Shown here: one piece after another, positions 32,907 through 40,951 of the stretch
Numbering within the stretch: position 1 is the stretch's first letter
Layout: each line of letters begins with the position of its first letter
Source of the DNA: JAGVSR01 sp031413815
GTDB taxonomy: Bacteria; Pseudomonadota; Alphaproteobacteria; Rhizobiales; Hyphomicrobiaceae
Length of the DNA: 48,621 nucleotides
Direction of reading: 5' to 3'
NCBI GenBank assembly: GCA_031413815.1
Contig: JANOFU010000114.1
Span: 1 to 48,621, forward strand
Position numbers and translations under genes: made by a program
Notes under the pieces: model-generated
Told to the model about the DNA's origin: nothing
Seen by the model: only the letters and a program-made list of their open reading frames with translations
Databases searched by the model: none

Positions 32907-33686
32907 TCACGCCTGCGCCAGCGCATCCAAACTTTCCGGCAGGATCTGGCCGCCGTCGACGATGATCGTCTGGCCGGTGATGTAGGCGGCTTCCTTCGAC
33001 GCCAGAAACAGCGCCGCGTAGCCGATATCCTCCACGGTGCCGAGTTTCTTGAGCGGCACCGAGGCCGCCATGGAACTCTGATACTCCTCACCCAAAGCGA
33101 TCAAGCCTTCGGTCAAGATATTCCCAGGCAGCACAGCGTTGACGGTGATGCCGTACTTCGCCACTTCGATGCACGCCGTGCGCATAAATCCGAGCTGACC
33201 GGCTTTGCTCGCGCCGTAATGCGTCCAGCCTGGAAAACCCGTCACTGGCCCTGTGATCGATGACGTCAGCACGATGCGGCCCTGGTCTGATGTTTTGAGA
33301 TGTGGCAGGCAGGCTTTGAACGCCAAAAACGTGCCTTTAAGGTTGGTGTCCATCACCTGATCCCAGTCTTCCGGCGAAAGATCCTCGATCTTCGCCTGCG
33401 GGAAAATGCCGGCGTTGGCGCACAGCACGTCAATGCCACCATGCGCGGCGGCCGCTGCATCAGCCATCGCTTGCATGCTGGCCATGTCCGTCACGTCAGC
33501 CGCATAACCCATGGCGGTGCCGCCATCACGGCGAATGTCTTCAGCACACGCTGTCGCTTCTGCCAACGTGCGTGACACGGCCATCACCTTTGCGCCATTG
33601 CGCGCAAACACCCGCGCGATGCCTTTGCCGATGCCCTTGCTGGCACCTGTCACGATAACGGAGCGTCCTGCGAGTGATGTCAACAT
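32907..33686 (-). CDS. Short-chain dehydrogenase (amino-alcohol dehydrogenase-like)
   Basis: A 259-residue classical SDR. The cofactor motif is TGASKGIG (13-20), the NAG motif is at 91-93, and the catalytic set is Ser143, Tyr157 and Lys161 (HYGASKAG). The segments SSITGPVTGFPGW and VLPGNILTEGL resemble, as I remember them, the SDR of the Rhodococcus/Mycobacterium microcompartment locus characterised as a 1-amino-2-propanol dehydrogenase. FabG-like generic oxidoreductase is the conservative call. The ATG at 33686 has a near-perfect GGGAGGA. It lies 110 bp downstream of the permease gene, in the catabolic series. Confidence 0.85.
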   Translation of the reverse strand: MLTSLAGRSVIVTGASKGIGKGIARVFARNGAKVMAVSRTLAEATACAEDIRRDGGTAMGYAADVTDMASMQAMADAAAAAHGGIDVLCANAGIFPQAKIEDLSPEDWDQVMDTNLKGTFLAFKACLPHLKTSDQGRIVLTSSITGPVTGFPGWTHYGASKAGQLGFMRTACIEVAKYGITVNAVLPGNILTEGLIALGEEYQSSMAASVPLKKLGTVEDIGYAALFLASKEAAYITGQTIIVDGGQILPESLDALAQA

Positions 33687-33796
33687 GTTGTCCTCCCGGA
33701 TCTTAGAGCCGCGTGATCTGTCGCGTACTAAAACTACGGGCGCCAACTGGAAAGTTAGCGCCCGCAGGTGTCTTCACAAAACTAAAGACGTTTCGC

Positions 33797-35344
33797 CTAG
33801 CCGTTGTAGACGATGCGTCCAATGCGGGCGTGAGTATCGGGAGCGGCAAATCGCAGGATCAGACCCCAAACCAAACCGACACCAAAGATCCCCAGCGCAA
33901 TGTAGGGAATATTGGCACCGAAACCGCCGACGCCGCCGAAGGCATCCAGTTTTGTTACCAGCAGGTAGACGAGGAATGCCTGGGCAAAGAAGGCAATCAA
34001 AGGAGCGACCAGTGTCGAGAAGAAGCCGCCTTCGCCTGGATGATGCTTACGGAAATAAACAATGATCGCGATCGACACGATCGCTTGCAGGATCAGCAGC
34101 AGCATCGTGCCGAGAATTGCGAGCAGCGTGTAAACCCCAAGGTACGCCTGATCATTCGGATTATCCGCACCGAGGAAGAATGCGAACAGCCCGACCCAAA
34201 GTGCGGCCAGGACCGACTGGCCAATCGAAGCGATGTGGGGGCTCTTCCAGCGGTCATGCGTATTGGCGAGGAAGCCCGGCAGCACGCCCTCGCGGGCGAG
34301 CGAGTACATGTACCGCGCAGCCGTGTTGTGGAAGCACATCCCGCAGGCAAACGCGCTCGTCAGGATCAGCAGGTTCATGGCCTTGGCCCAGAGTGGACCG
34401 GCAAACTGCTCCATAGGTGCGATGAAGAAGTTGCTCGAGTCCTTCGTCGCTTTCAGAAGCATCTCGTCTTCGGACGTAAAGGCCGAAACCGCGCACCAGC
34501 TTGTCCAAATATAGAACAATCCTAGGCCGATCACGCTGATGTAAAGCGACATCGGAATGATGCGCTTCGGATCCTTGCTCTCTTCGGCGTAGTTCGGCGC
34601 CATTTCAAACCCGACCCACGACCAGAAGGCCATGAAGATGCCGACGGCCGCAGCACCTGCGGCAATTTCCGCATCACCGACTTTCCTCGCGGCAACGTCG
34701 TTGAATGCGCCGAGGATATTAAATGCCTCAGGATTGAAGCTCGTCCCGCTTCCGGCCGACATCACCGAAATGTTGAAGACCAACAGGATGATCACTTCAA
34801 GAACGAGGGCGACGCCAAGAATGGCTGCCGACAATTGCACGTCGAGGTAGCTCAAGATGCTGATCAATAGGATCATGAATAGCGCGAGATAGATCCAAGG
34901 AATGTCAACGCCAAAGTAAGTGTTGATTGTTGCATTGGCGAAGTAGGCAAAGATCCCGCACAGCGAGGCTTCGAACACGCTGTAGGACGTAAGCGATGCA
35001 AGGCCGGCCGACATCCCAATATCACGTCCAAGCCCCATGCTGATGAACGAATAAAAGCCGCCGACGCTCGATACTTTCTTGGCCATCTGTGCATAGCCGA
35101 TAGAAAAGATCGTCAAAACGATGGTGGCCAGAAGGAACGATGCCGTCGCGTAGATTCCATTTCCGAAGCCGGCCGCAAACGGAACGTTGCCGAGCATCGC
35201 CGTCATCGGCGCCGCTCCAGTCACTGTTAGAAAAAGCACACCGACAAGACCCACAGCATTGGTGTGGAGGCGTTCGGTACCCTTTTCGTTGGCAACATCA
35301 TAACTCTCAGGCGCGTCGGCGCCTGTCGTAGTGGCTTGTGTCAC
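33797..35344 (-). CDS. APC-superfamily amino acid/amine permease
   Basis: A 515-residue inner-membrane transporter with 12-14 helices. The first helix starts GLVGVLFLTVTGAAPMTAMLG, carrying the glycine/small-residue core of APC transporters, and SSVGGFYSFISMGLGRDIG follows the second. Relatives import amino acids, ethanolamine or other amines. The start is GTG at 35344 with GGGGAG nine bases upstream; an extended frame to 35401 is unlikely. It sits between a hydrolase and an SDR gene of the catabolic series, so it probably imports the pathway substrate. Substrate identity is inferred only. Confidence 0.87.
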   Translation of the reverse strand: MTQATTTGADAPESYDVANEKGTERLHTNAVGLVGVLFLTVTGAAPMTAMLGNVPFAAGFGNGIYATASFLLATIVLTIFSIGYAQMAKKVSSVGGFYSFISMGLGRDIGMSAGLASLTSYSVFEASLCGIFAYFANATINTYFGVDIPWIYLALFMILLISILSYLDVQLSAAILGVALVLEVIILLVFNISVMSAGSGTSFNPEAFNILGAFNDVAARKVGDAEIAAGAAAVGIFMAFWSWVGFEMAPNYAEESKDPKRIIPMSLYISVIGLGLFYIWTSWCAVSAFTSEDEMLLKATKDSSNFFIAPMEQFAGPLWAKAMNLLILTSAFACGMCFHNTAARYMYSLAREGVLPGFLANTHDRWKSPHIASIGQSVLAALWVGLFAFFLGADNPNDQAYLGVYTLLAILGTMLLLILQAIVSIAIIVYFRKHHPGEGGFFSTLVAPLIAFFAQAFLVYLLVTKLDAFGGVGGFGANIPYIALGIFGVGLVWGLILRFAAPDTHARIGRIVYNG

Positions 35345-35562
35345 GTGTTGTCTCCCCTCGTGTTTTGATGGGCACCGGTAATCCTGTGCCCCCCGTTCCA
35401 ACGCAGTATCTCAACAAAACGCGCGCGGGAACCAGTAACTCCGCATGATGGTCCGTGTTTGTAACGAAGGCAAGCGATGACCAGGGCACACTTGCAACAG
35501 AGTGTGGCCTGGCTACCGGCCGGTTATCTTGACTTGGACCTGGGGAAACTTGACCGGCCGTG

Positions 35563-36258
35563 TCACGCTAAGCGCATCATAGAAATCAGTTCTTGGCTCG
35601 AAACAACATGGCAGTAGATCATGTTGATGATCTCTAGTTCGGCCCGGTGCAGAGCATCGGATGCTGCGGCGCAACAATCCTCGACGACGACCACATTGAA
35701 ACTCTCATCGGCCAAGCTGCGCACCGTCGAGGACACGCATTGGTCCGTAAAGATCCCGACGCAAATGACGTTCTTGATGCCGAGATTCGTGAGGATCAAC
35801 CGGAGGTTCGTGCCCGTCAGGGCCGAGTCCGTTGTCTTCATCACAACAATCTCGTCGCCGCGCGGAGCCAATTCCGGAATGACCTGTCCTGGCTGTTCAT
35901 CTTTGGGCAGCAACAGATTGTTCCAACCCGGCATCTTTTGCGATAGCGAACGGTCGCGGCCATCCTTGGTATGACAGGCGATGCGCGCAAACAGGCATTC
36001 GATGCCATTCTTGCGGCACAGCCCCAAAAGCTGCTCATTCCTAGGGATCACGATCTGATCCATGCGATCATGGAACGGCGTCCAGGCATCATACCGGCGC
36101 TGTTCATCATGCGAAAGCAGCGCCCGGTTGGGCCGGGCGAGATAGGTATTCTGAACGTCTATGACGAGCAGCGCGGTCTCGGCGGGCTTGAGATCAAGAT
36201 CATCCGGTTCTGGCGCACCGTCATAATACAGAGAACGAAAATCGGTCTTCCAGGTCAT
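35563..36258 (-). CDS. Isochorismatase-family cysteine hydrolase
   Basis: A 231-residue amidohydrolase. The catalytic triad is complete: Asp34 (LLVIDVQN), Lys141 (VVMKTTDSAL) and Cys174 (GIFTDQCVSS, with the preceding cis-peptide turn). Members hydrolyse nicotinamide, N-carbamoyl compounds, biuret, ureidoacrylate or isochorismate; the presence of the Cys favours an amide or carbamoyl substrate. An unusual N-terminal segment (1-25) precedes the fold. It starts 23 bp after the diol dehydratase small-subunit stop with AGAGGACC as ribosome site, so it is almost certainly cotranscribed, and it might release the amino alcohol or diol from an amide precursor. Confidence 0.87.
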   Translation of the reverse strand: MTWKTDFRSLYYDGAPEPDDLDLKPAETALLVIDVQNTYLARPNRALLSHDEQRRYDAWTPFHDRMDQIVIPRNEQLLGLCRKNGIECLFARIACHTKDGRDRSLSQKMPGWNNLLLPKDEQPGQVIPELAPRGDEIVVMKTTDSALTGTNLRLILTNLGIKNVICVGIFTDQCVSSTVRSLADESFNVVVVEDCCAAASDALHRAELEIINMIYCHVVSSQELISMMRLA

Positions 36259-36281
36259 AAGGTCCTCTCGGCGATGGTGAG

Positions 36282-36710
36282 CTAATACCGCTGCGCGAAA
36301 AGCCCGCGCCGCTCGTAGACGTCTGCGGCTTCTTCAATAAACGCCACCATGCGGGCCGCGCCATATGTTTTTCCAAGGTCGTTGGCGGCTTGGAGAAGCT
36401 CGGCCTTGTTCTTGGCGCGGCCGGGACGCAGCAGTTCATAAATGCGCATGATGACGTCTTGCGGGACATCGACCAGTTCAGCTGCCCGCTCGAAGTTCTG
36501 CGCTAACGTCGGCCGGCCGGCATCGCGCGCAATTTCGGCTTGCTGTTGCAAAGCCCCCGTTGTGATGCACAAATCTTCAAGTGTCACGCGACCATCGAGG
36601 ACAGCCTCGAGCGTGATATCGCCCAGCGGCTTGCCGCGTTTGCCGCGCACGATGCCGGGCCGCTTTTCAGCAAGCGGATAATCGGCGATCGTAAGTGTGT
36701 CTTTGCTCAT
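36282..36710 (-). CDS. B12-dependent diol dehydratase small subunit
   Basis: A 142-residue protein matching the gamma subunit of diol/glycerol dehydratase (PduE/DhaB3). It starts with DYPLAEKRPG and contains DITLEAVLDGRVTLEDLCIT, QAEIARDAGRPTLAQNFERAAEL and VPQDVIMRIYELLRPGRA. It is shorter than enterobacterial PduE (about 173 residues): the N-terminal extension, linked in other systems to solubility and compartment targeting, is mostly missing. Its ATG overlaps the stop of the fused large-medium gene by 4 bp, so the subunits are coupled in translation. Confidence 0.92.
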   Translation of the reverse strand: MSKDTLTIADYPLAEKRPGIVRGKRGKPLGDITLEAVLDGRVTLEDLCITTGALQQQAEIARDAGRPTLAQNFERAAELVDVPQDVIMRIYELLRPGRAKNKAELLQAANDLGKTYGAARMVAFIEEAADVYERRGLFAQRY

Positions 36711-38989
36711 GACGCAGCCCCCAGGAATGCGATCTCGACATCTTCCGGCGTGGCGCCGTCCGACGTCATCTCCGTTTCAATCGCGTAGATCAGCGACACC
36801 CGCGCGTGAAAGCGCGAGCCCATGGCTTCGCCGCGCGTCGGCACAACGACGGGTTCGGGCAGTTCGCCCTTGGCGTACGCCGCAGAGTTGGACCCCATGC
36901 GCCGGTAGTGTTCGAGCTTGGTGATGGGTGAGTTGGAAAACAGTTCCAGGTTGTTGTGGGGCAACCGGTCCTTTTGATGAATGACCGCTGTGCCCTTGGC
37001 CTGCAACCCGATGCCGACGCCAGAACCGGCCAAACGCGCCGCACTCAGCCCCAAGAAGGACGTGTCTGCTGTGTGCTTCATGCGCACGATGCGCGCTGTG
37101 CAGCCGCCCCCTTCTATACCGGCCACCAGTTCGCGCAGCAGAACCGACAACGGATGCCCCGCGACGGTCTGGAACAGCTTGATGCCGAACGCCGGGCTGA
37201 CGCCAATGACGATTTCCCGTGGATTGCCGCCAACTGTTGCCGGACCGGCGGTTCTATAGCGGATGCGGCGGGATTCGGCGGCCTTGTGCACCGACTCAGC
37301 GCGTAGCACTTCCTCGCGCGTCAGCACATCCCGGATCGCGACAATTTCTTCGCGCCGTTGCGCACTGAGGCGATAGCCTGTTCCCGGTCCAAGGTAGTCA
37401 TTGGGATCGTTGATGGCGCTCAGCACGTGGCCGTTGCGGATCACCGCAGATGTTTGCAAGTAATCACCGGACACGCGCAGCCGTACAAGGTTGAGCAGAT
37501 TTTCCGCCTCGGTCTGGAAACCGCGCTTGGCCAGCGCTTTGATGACATCGACCACAGTAATGCCGCGGTCTTTGATGGCTTCGCTAATGATCGCGACATC
37601 GCGCGGCACGTAACTGCGCGTTTCGTCGGACCCCGATGCGCCGGCAACGCTCGCCTTCATCGCCGCTGTCGGTTGGCTGAGACCCAGCTCCTCGAGCACG
37701 GCGGAAATTGCATCGATGGCGTGCTTACGGAGTTCGAGAATACGCGTTTCCTCGACTGGTGTGAGCCCGCCGTCGGCTTCAAAGTCACGTTGCAGGACGA
37801 GGTAGTCTTCGAGTTCTTCGCCATTGAGCAATGATGCGTTGAAGGAGTTATCATACTTGAGAATCGAGCCGAAACCCGAACAGATGAGGTCGGAGCCGGC
37901 GATCAAGAAGGGCAAGATCTTCGCGCCGACGCGGATTTCAGATTCGGTGGGCCGCGCGTCGTTACCGGATGCACATTCGAGATCGAGCCAAACGGCGATC
38001 AGGTTTTCTGCCATCAATTCGCGCATACCGCCCGGCACCGTGCAGGTGACCGGCGCGCCATCAATGCCGCCATTTTGCGTGCCCTGAACGCCCATGGCAC
38101 GTTGCAGGCACAGGCAGCGCGCTTCCAAGTACAACAGCGATTTCTTCTCGTGAAACCCCATTAAGAGTTCCGACCCTGCCCCCGACGTGCAACGCATTTT
38201 GATGCCGCGCGAGGCGTAGGCACTGGCCAGAAAAGCCTTCGACCACGGCGTATCGTCGCCATCGACAAAGCTCTTTTCGGTCCCGTAGACCGACACCGTT
38301 TCAGCGTAGGACGTGAACCCCGCCATGCCGATGCGCAGTTCTTCCGCTTCCTCGCTTGAACACTGGAACAGCGTGCCCCACCGGCCAACAGCAGCACCCA
38401 CCGCACATGCCACGGCATTCGACCACGAATTGCGCGCGACCCTCATCGTCGTTTCGATTTCGTCAAATCCAAAGGCCACGGCAGTCGCCGCATCCGCCGC
38501 CATCTGCAATGGATCGTCTTTGGCGTTTGTGACATGCGCTTGATTGCCCGGGGTTTTGCGCGCCCGCATCTTCGAATAGGCGAAAGCAATCTCCAGCGAC
38601 GACAGATGCGCGACGACTTCAGCGAGCTTGGCCGGCGTCATGCCGCGCGCCAGCCGCACCAGGTCCGTCCGCGGCACGCTCATATCAACCAGCATGCGCG
38701 CGACGTCGAGCGACGGCATGGCCATCGCCTCGGGCACCATCTCGGGGTCGAGATGATAGCGTGCGATAAAGATGTCGATCATGTCGAAGTCGGCGGCAGC
38801 CTTGCCGTCCATCACCGTGACGCTGCCGCCGCCAAACTGCGCCGAGGGCTTCGGGTCATGGCGGCTGGTGAAGGCGGCAAAGCCGTTTTCAGCGTCTTCT
38901 ACAGCGAACTTGTCGAGCCGCAGCGGCCGCTCGTCCCAGTCGGCAAAGCGTTTCCAGCGGTTGGCGCTTGGTCTGGGGTCCTCGGACAT
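36707..38989 (-). CDS. B12-dependent diol dehydratase, fused large and medium subunits
   Basis: A 760-residue fusion: large (alpha, PduC-like) subunit about 1-570 and medium (beta, PduD-like) subunit about 585-720, encoded separately in enterobacteria. The enzyme converts 1,2-diols or glycerol to aldehydes by adenosylcobalamin radical chemistry. With a constant offset of nine, the active-site residues of the Klebsiella enzyme are all present: Gln150, His152, Glu179, Glu230, Gln305, Asp344 and Ser371. The medium part shows SPAFGIKLFQTVAGHPLS and GIGLQAKGTAVIHQKDRLPH. The start has AAGGATAAG upstream. No reactivase or shell gene is visible in the window. 1,2-propanediol and glycerol cannot be told apart here. 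Confidence 0.94.
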   Translation of the reverse strand: MSEDPRPSANRWKRFADWDERPLRLDKFAVEDAENGFAAFTSRHDPKPSAQFGGGSVTVMDGKAAADFDMIDIFIARYHLDPEMVPEAMAMPSLDVARMLVDMSVPRTDLVRLARGMTPAKLAEVVAHLSSLEIAFAYSKMRARKTPGNQAHVTNAKDDPLQMAADAATAVAFGFDEIETTMRVARNSWSNAVACAVGAAVGRWGTLFQCSSEEAEELRIGMAGFTSYAETVSVYGTEKSFVDGDDTPWSKAFLASAYASRGIKMRCTSGAGSELLMGFHEKKSLLYLEARCLCLQRAMGVQGTQNGGIDGAPVTCTVPGGMRELMAENLIAVWLDLECASGNDARPTESEIRVGAKILPFLIAGSDLICSGFGSILKYDNSFNASLLNGEELEDYLVLQRDFEADGGLTPVEETRILELRKHAIDAISAVLEELGLSQPTAAMKASVAGASGSDETRSYVPRDVAIISEAIKDRGITVVDVIKALAKRGFQTEAENLLNLVRLRVSGDYLQTSAVIRNGHVLSAINDPNDYLGPGTGYRLSAQRREEIVAIRDVLTREEVLRAESVHKAAESRRIRYRTAGPATVGGNPREIVIGVSPAFGIKLFQTVAGHPLSVLLRELVAGIEGGGCTARIVRMKHTADTSFLGLSAARLAGSGVGIGLQAKGTAVIHQKDRLPHNNLELFSNSPITKLEHYRRMGSNSAAYAKGELPEPVVVPTRGEAMGSRFHARVSLIYAIETEMTSDGATPEDVEIAFLGAAS

Positions 38990-39202
38990 GGTGCTTATCC
39001 TTGGGGCCGGCCGTTGTCACACAGGCATCGGCAAGCATAGCTTAGCCCGCTCTGATCCCCTTTGACACCATGACGATAGAAGTTGACGTGAGCAGGCATC
39101 TCAAAATTTGGACTTGCATTGAGCTCCGGGTCAAGACGTTCGCTGTGACACGAGGTATTGATGACGAATGACTAGTTTCGGTATTCGAGGCCGCCTCGGA
39201 GC

Positions 39203-39224
39203 CCCTCTCTCCTTGGGGAGAGGG
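39203..39224. repeat. CCCTCTC/GAGAGGG hairpin repeat
   Basis: CCCTCTCTCC (39203-39212) and GGGGAGAGGG (39215-39224) form a 10-bp hairpin with one mismatch. This is a solo arm of the composite palindrome family. It sits in the divergent promoter region between the diol dehydratase genes and the class-III PLP enzyme gene. Confidence 0.7.
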
Positions 39225-39276
39225 AAAATGCCACAAACCAGTACGAGGTTACTGCGAAACGAACATTGGACCTTCA

Positions 39277-40620
39277 ATGACAACGACACAGAAAATTCTC
39301 GAACTTAACGCGTTCGACATGAGCAATACCAAAGGGCTCGACCCGGCGGTGGCAGAACTCGTCGCACGGCGAAAGAAGACGTTCGGGCCGACATCGATGC
39401 TGTTCTACAAGCGGCCCCTCAATCTGGTGCGCGGGGACGGCGCCTGGCTCTATGACGCGGACGGCTCGCGCTACCTCGACGCCTACAACAACGTGCCGTC
39501 GGTCGGCCATTGCCACCCGCGCGTGACCGAAGCGGTCGCCAAGCAAATGGGTACACTCAACACCCACACGCGTTATCTCTACGACAGCATCTACACCTAC
39601 GCCGAGCGGCTGCTGGCGACGTTCCCGAAGGACATTTGCAACATCGTCTTCACCTGCACGGGCAGTGAGAGCGTCGATCTCGCGTTGCGCATTGCCCGCC
39701 ATGTGAGCGGTGGCACAGGCTTCATCGCAACAGCGAACGCCTATCACGGCAACACCACTACGGCGACGGAGATCTCGCCCTCGTCGGCCAGCTCCGAGCC
39801 GAAGAACCCTCATATCTATTTCGTACCCGCACCGGACACATACCGGTTCGGTGATGCCAAAGCCGGACCCATGCTGGCGGCCAGCGTGTCCGCCAGCATC
39901 GCCGACATGACGAAGAAGGGTATCCGTTTTGCCGGTATGATTGCCGATAGTATGTTTTCCAGCGACGGCGTTTATCCCGGCGAACCGGGTTTCCTGGCGG
40001 AGACTGTGAAAGCCGTTCGCGACGCGGGCGGTCTCTTTATAGCTGACGAAGTGCAGCCGGGCTTCGGCCGCACGGGCGCACACATGTGGGGCTTCGAACG
40101 CCACGGCGTCATGCCCGATATCGTCGTCATGGGCAAACCCATGGGCAATGGGTACCCGATCGGTGGCGTTGCCGTGAAGCCGGAGCTGCTGGCCGATTTC
40201 GGCAAGAGATCCGGCTATTTCAACACGTTTGGCGGCAGCCCCGTGGCGTCGGCGGCGGGCATGGCGGTGCTGGACGCGCTCGAAGCGGACGGATTGCTGC
40301 AGAACTCGCGCGAGACGGGGGCATATCTGCTCGATCAACTCAAACATGTCGCGAAGTCCCACGCAACCATCGGCAATATCCGTGGCGCGGGGCTCTATCT
40401 CGGCGTCGAATTCGTGACCGATCCGAAATCAAAAAAGCCCAACAAAGATCTTGCGGTGAAAACCGTCAACGATATGCGCGAGCGCGGCATCCTGATCGGC
40501 ACCGCGGGTCTCAACGGCAACATCTGGAAAATCCGCCCGCCGCTGTGCTTCCGGAAAGAGCATGCGGATGTGTTTGCCGAGGGGTTTGAAAAGGTGATGA
40601 GGGCAAGCACCTCCTCGTGA
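39277..40620 (+). CDS. Class-III PLP enzyme, aminotransferase or amino-alcohol-phosphate phospho-lyase
   Basis: A 447-residue fold type I PLP enzyme. Asp257 in FIADEVQPGFGRTG and the Schiff-base Lys287 in VVMGKPMGNGYP are clear. The segments NNVPSVGHCHPRV, LNTHTRYLYD, YFNTFGGSPV and IRGAGLYLGVEF follow the pattern of the ETNPPL/AGXT2L branch, which removes phosphate and ammonia from phosphoethanolamine or related compounds and gives an aldehyde. An ordinary omega-aminotransferase activity is the alternative. It is divergent from the diol dehydratase operon across 287 bp. With an APH-type kinase in the window, a kinase plus lyase route to propionaldehyde or acetaldehyde is inferred. Confidence 0.85.
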   Translation: MTTTQKILELNAFDMSNTKGLDPAVAELVARRKKTFGPTSMLFYKRPLNLVRGDGAWLYDADGSRYLDAYNNVPSVGHCHPRVTEAVAKQMGTLNTHTRYLYDSIYTYAERLLATFPKDICNIVFTCTGSESVDLALRIARHVSGGTGFIATANAYHGNTTTATEISPSSASSEPKNPHIYFVPAPDTYRFGDAKAGPMLAASVSASIADMTKKGIRFAGMIADSMFSSDGVYPGEPGFLAETVKAVRDAGGLFIADEVQPGFGRTGAHMWGFERHGVMPDIVVMGKPMGNGYPIGGVAVKPELLADFGKRSGYFNTFGGSPVASAAGMAVLDALEADGLLQNSRETGAYLLDQLKHVAKSHATIGNIRGAGLYLGVEFVTDPKSKKPNKDLAVKTVNDMRERGILIGTAGLNGNIWKIRPPLCFRKEHADVFAEGFEKVMRASTSS

Positions 40621-40661
40621 CACGCTTTCGTTGACGCGTCGCCTCGGCTCCGCTCTCTCAA

Positions 40662-40684
40662 TTGTCATCCTCGGGCTTGTCCCG
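40662..40684. repeat. Truncated CCTCGGG palindrome copy
   Basis: This stretch repeats the first 23 bases of the unit seen twice at 14314-14407 (with CCTCGGGCTTGTCCCG) and then diverges. It lies just upstream of the composite palindrome at 40712. Confidence 0.7.
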
Positions 40685-40711
40685 CTGCGGTCCGGTTTAA
40701 GTCGCGTTAGT

Positions 40712-40899
40712 CCCTCTCCCCTTGGGGAGAGGGCTGGTTCGCCATGACTTAGCTTCAGCTAAGTCATCCTAGGCGAACCGGGTGAGGGGGCGGTTGCAAA
40801 AATCAAACTCGCGGACCGCCCCCTCACCCGGTGCGGATTGAACTTTACGTCAAAGTGCCAAAAAAACGGCCGCACCGGCCTCTCCCCAAGGGGAGAGGC
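40712..40899. repeat. 188-bp composite palindrome between PLP enzyme and prpE
   Basis: The element has five paired parts in order: CCCTCTCCCC/GGGGAGAGGG (40712-40733); GGTTCGCC (40736-40743) with GGCGAACC (40772-40779), enclosing ATGACTTAGCT/AGCTAAGTCAT; GGTGAGGGGGCGG (40781-40793) with CCGCCCCCTCACC (40816-40828); GGTGCGG with CCGCACC; and GCCTCTCCCC/GGGGAGAGGC (40878-40899). It is the best-preserved copy of a family seen repeatedly in the window. It fills the gap between convergent genes, where it could stop transcription in both directions. Confidence 0.85.
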
Positions 40900-40951
40900 G
40901 ATCATTAGAATTGCCCCATTGTGGGCAGGCACGAGATTTGTTCGTGCCGAG

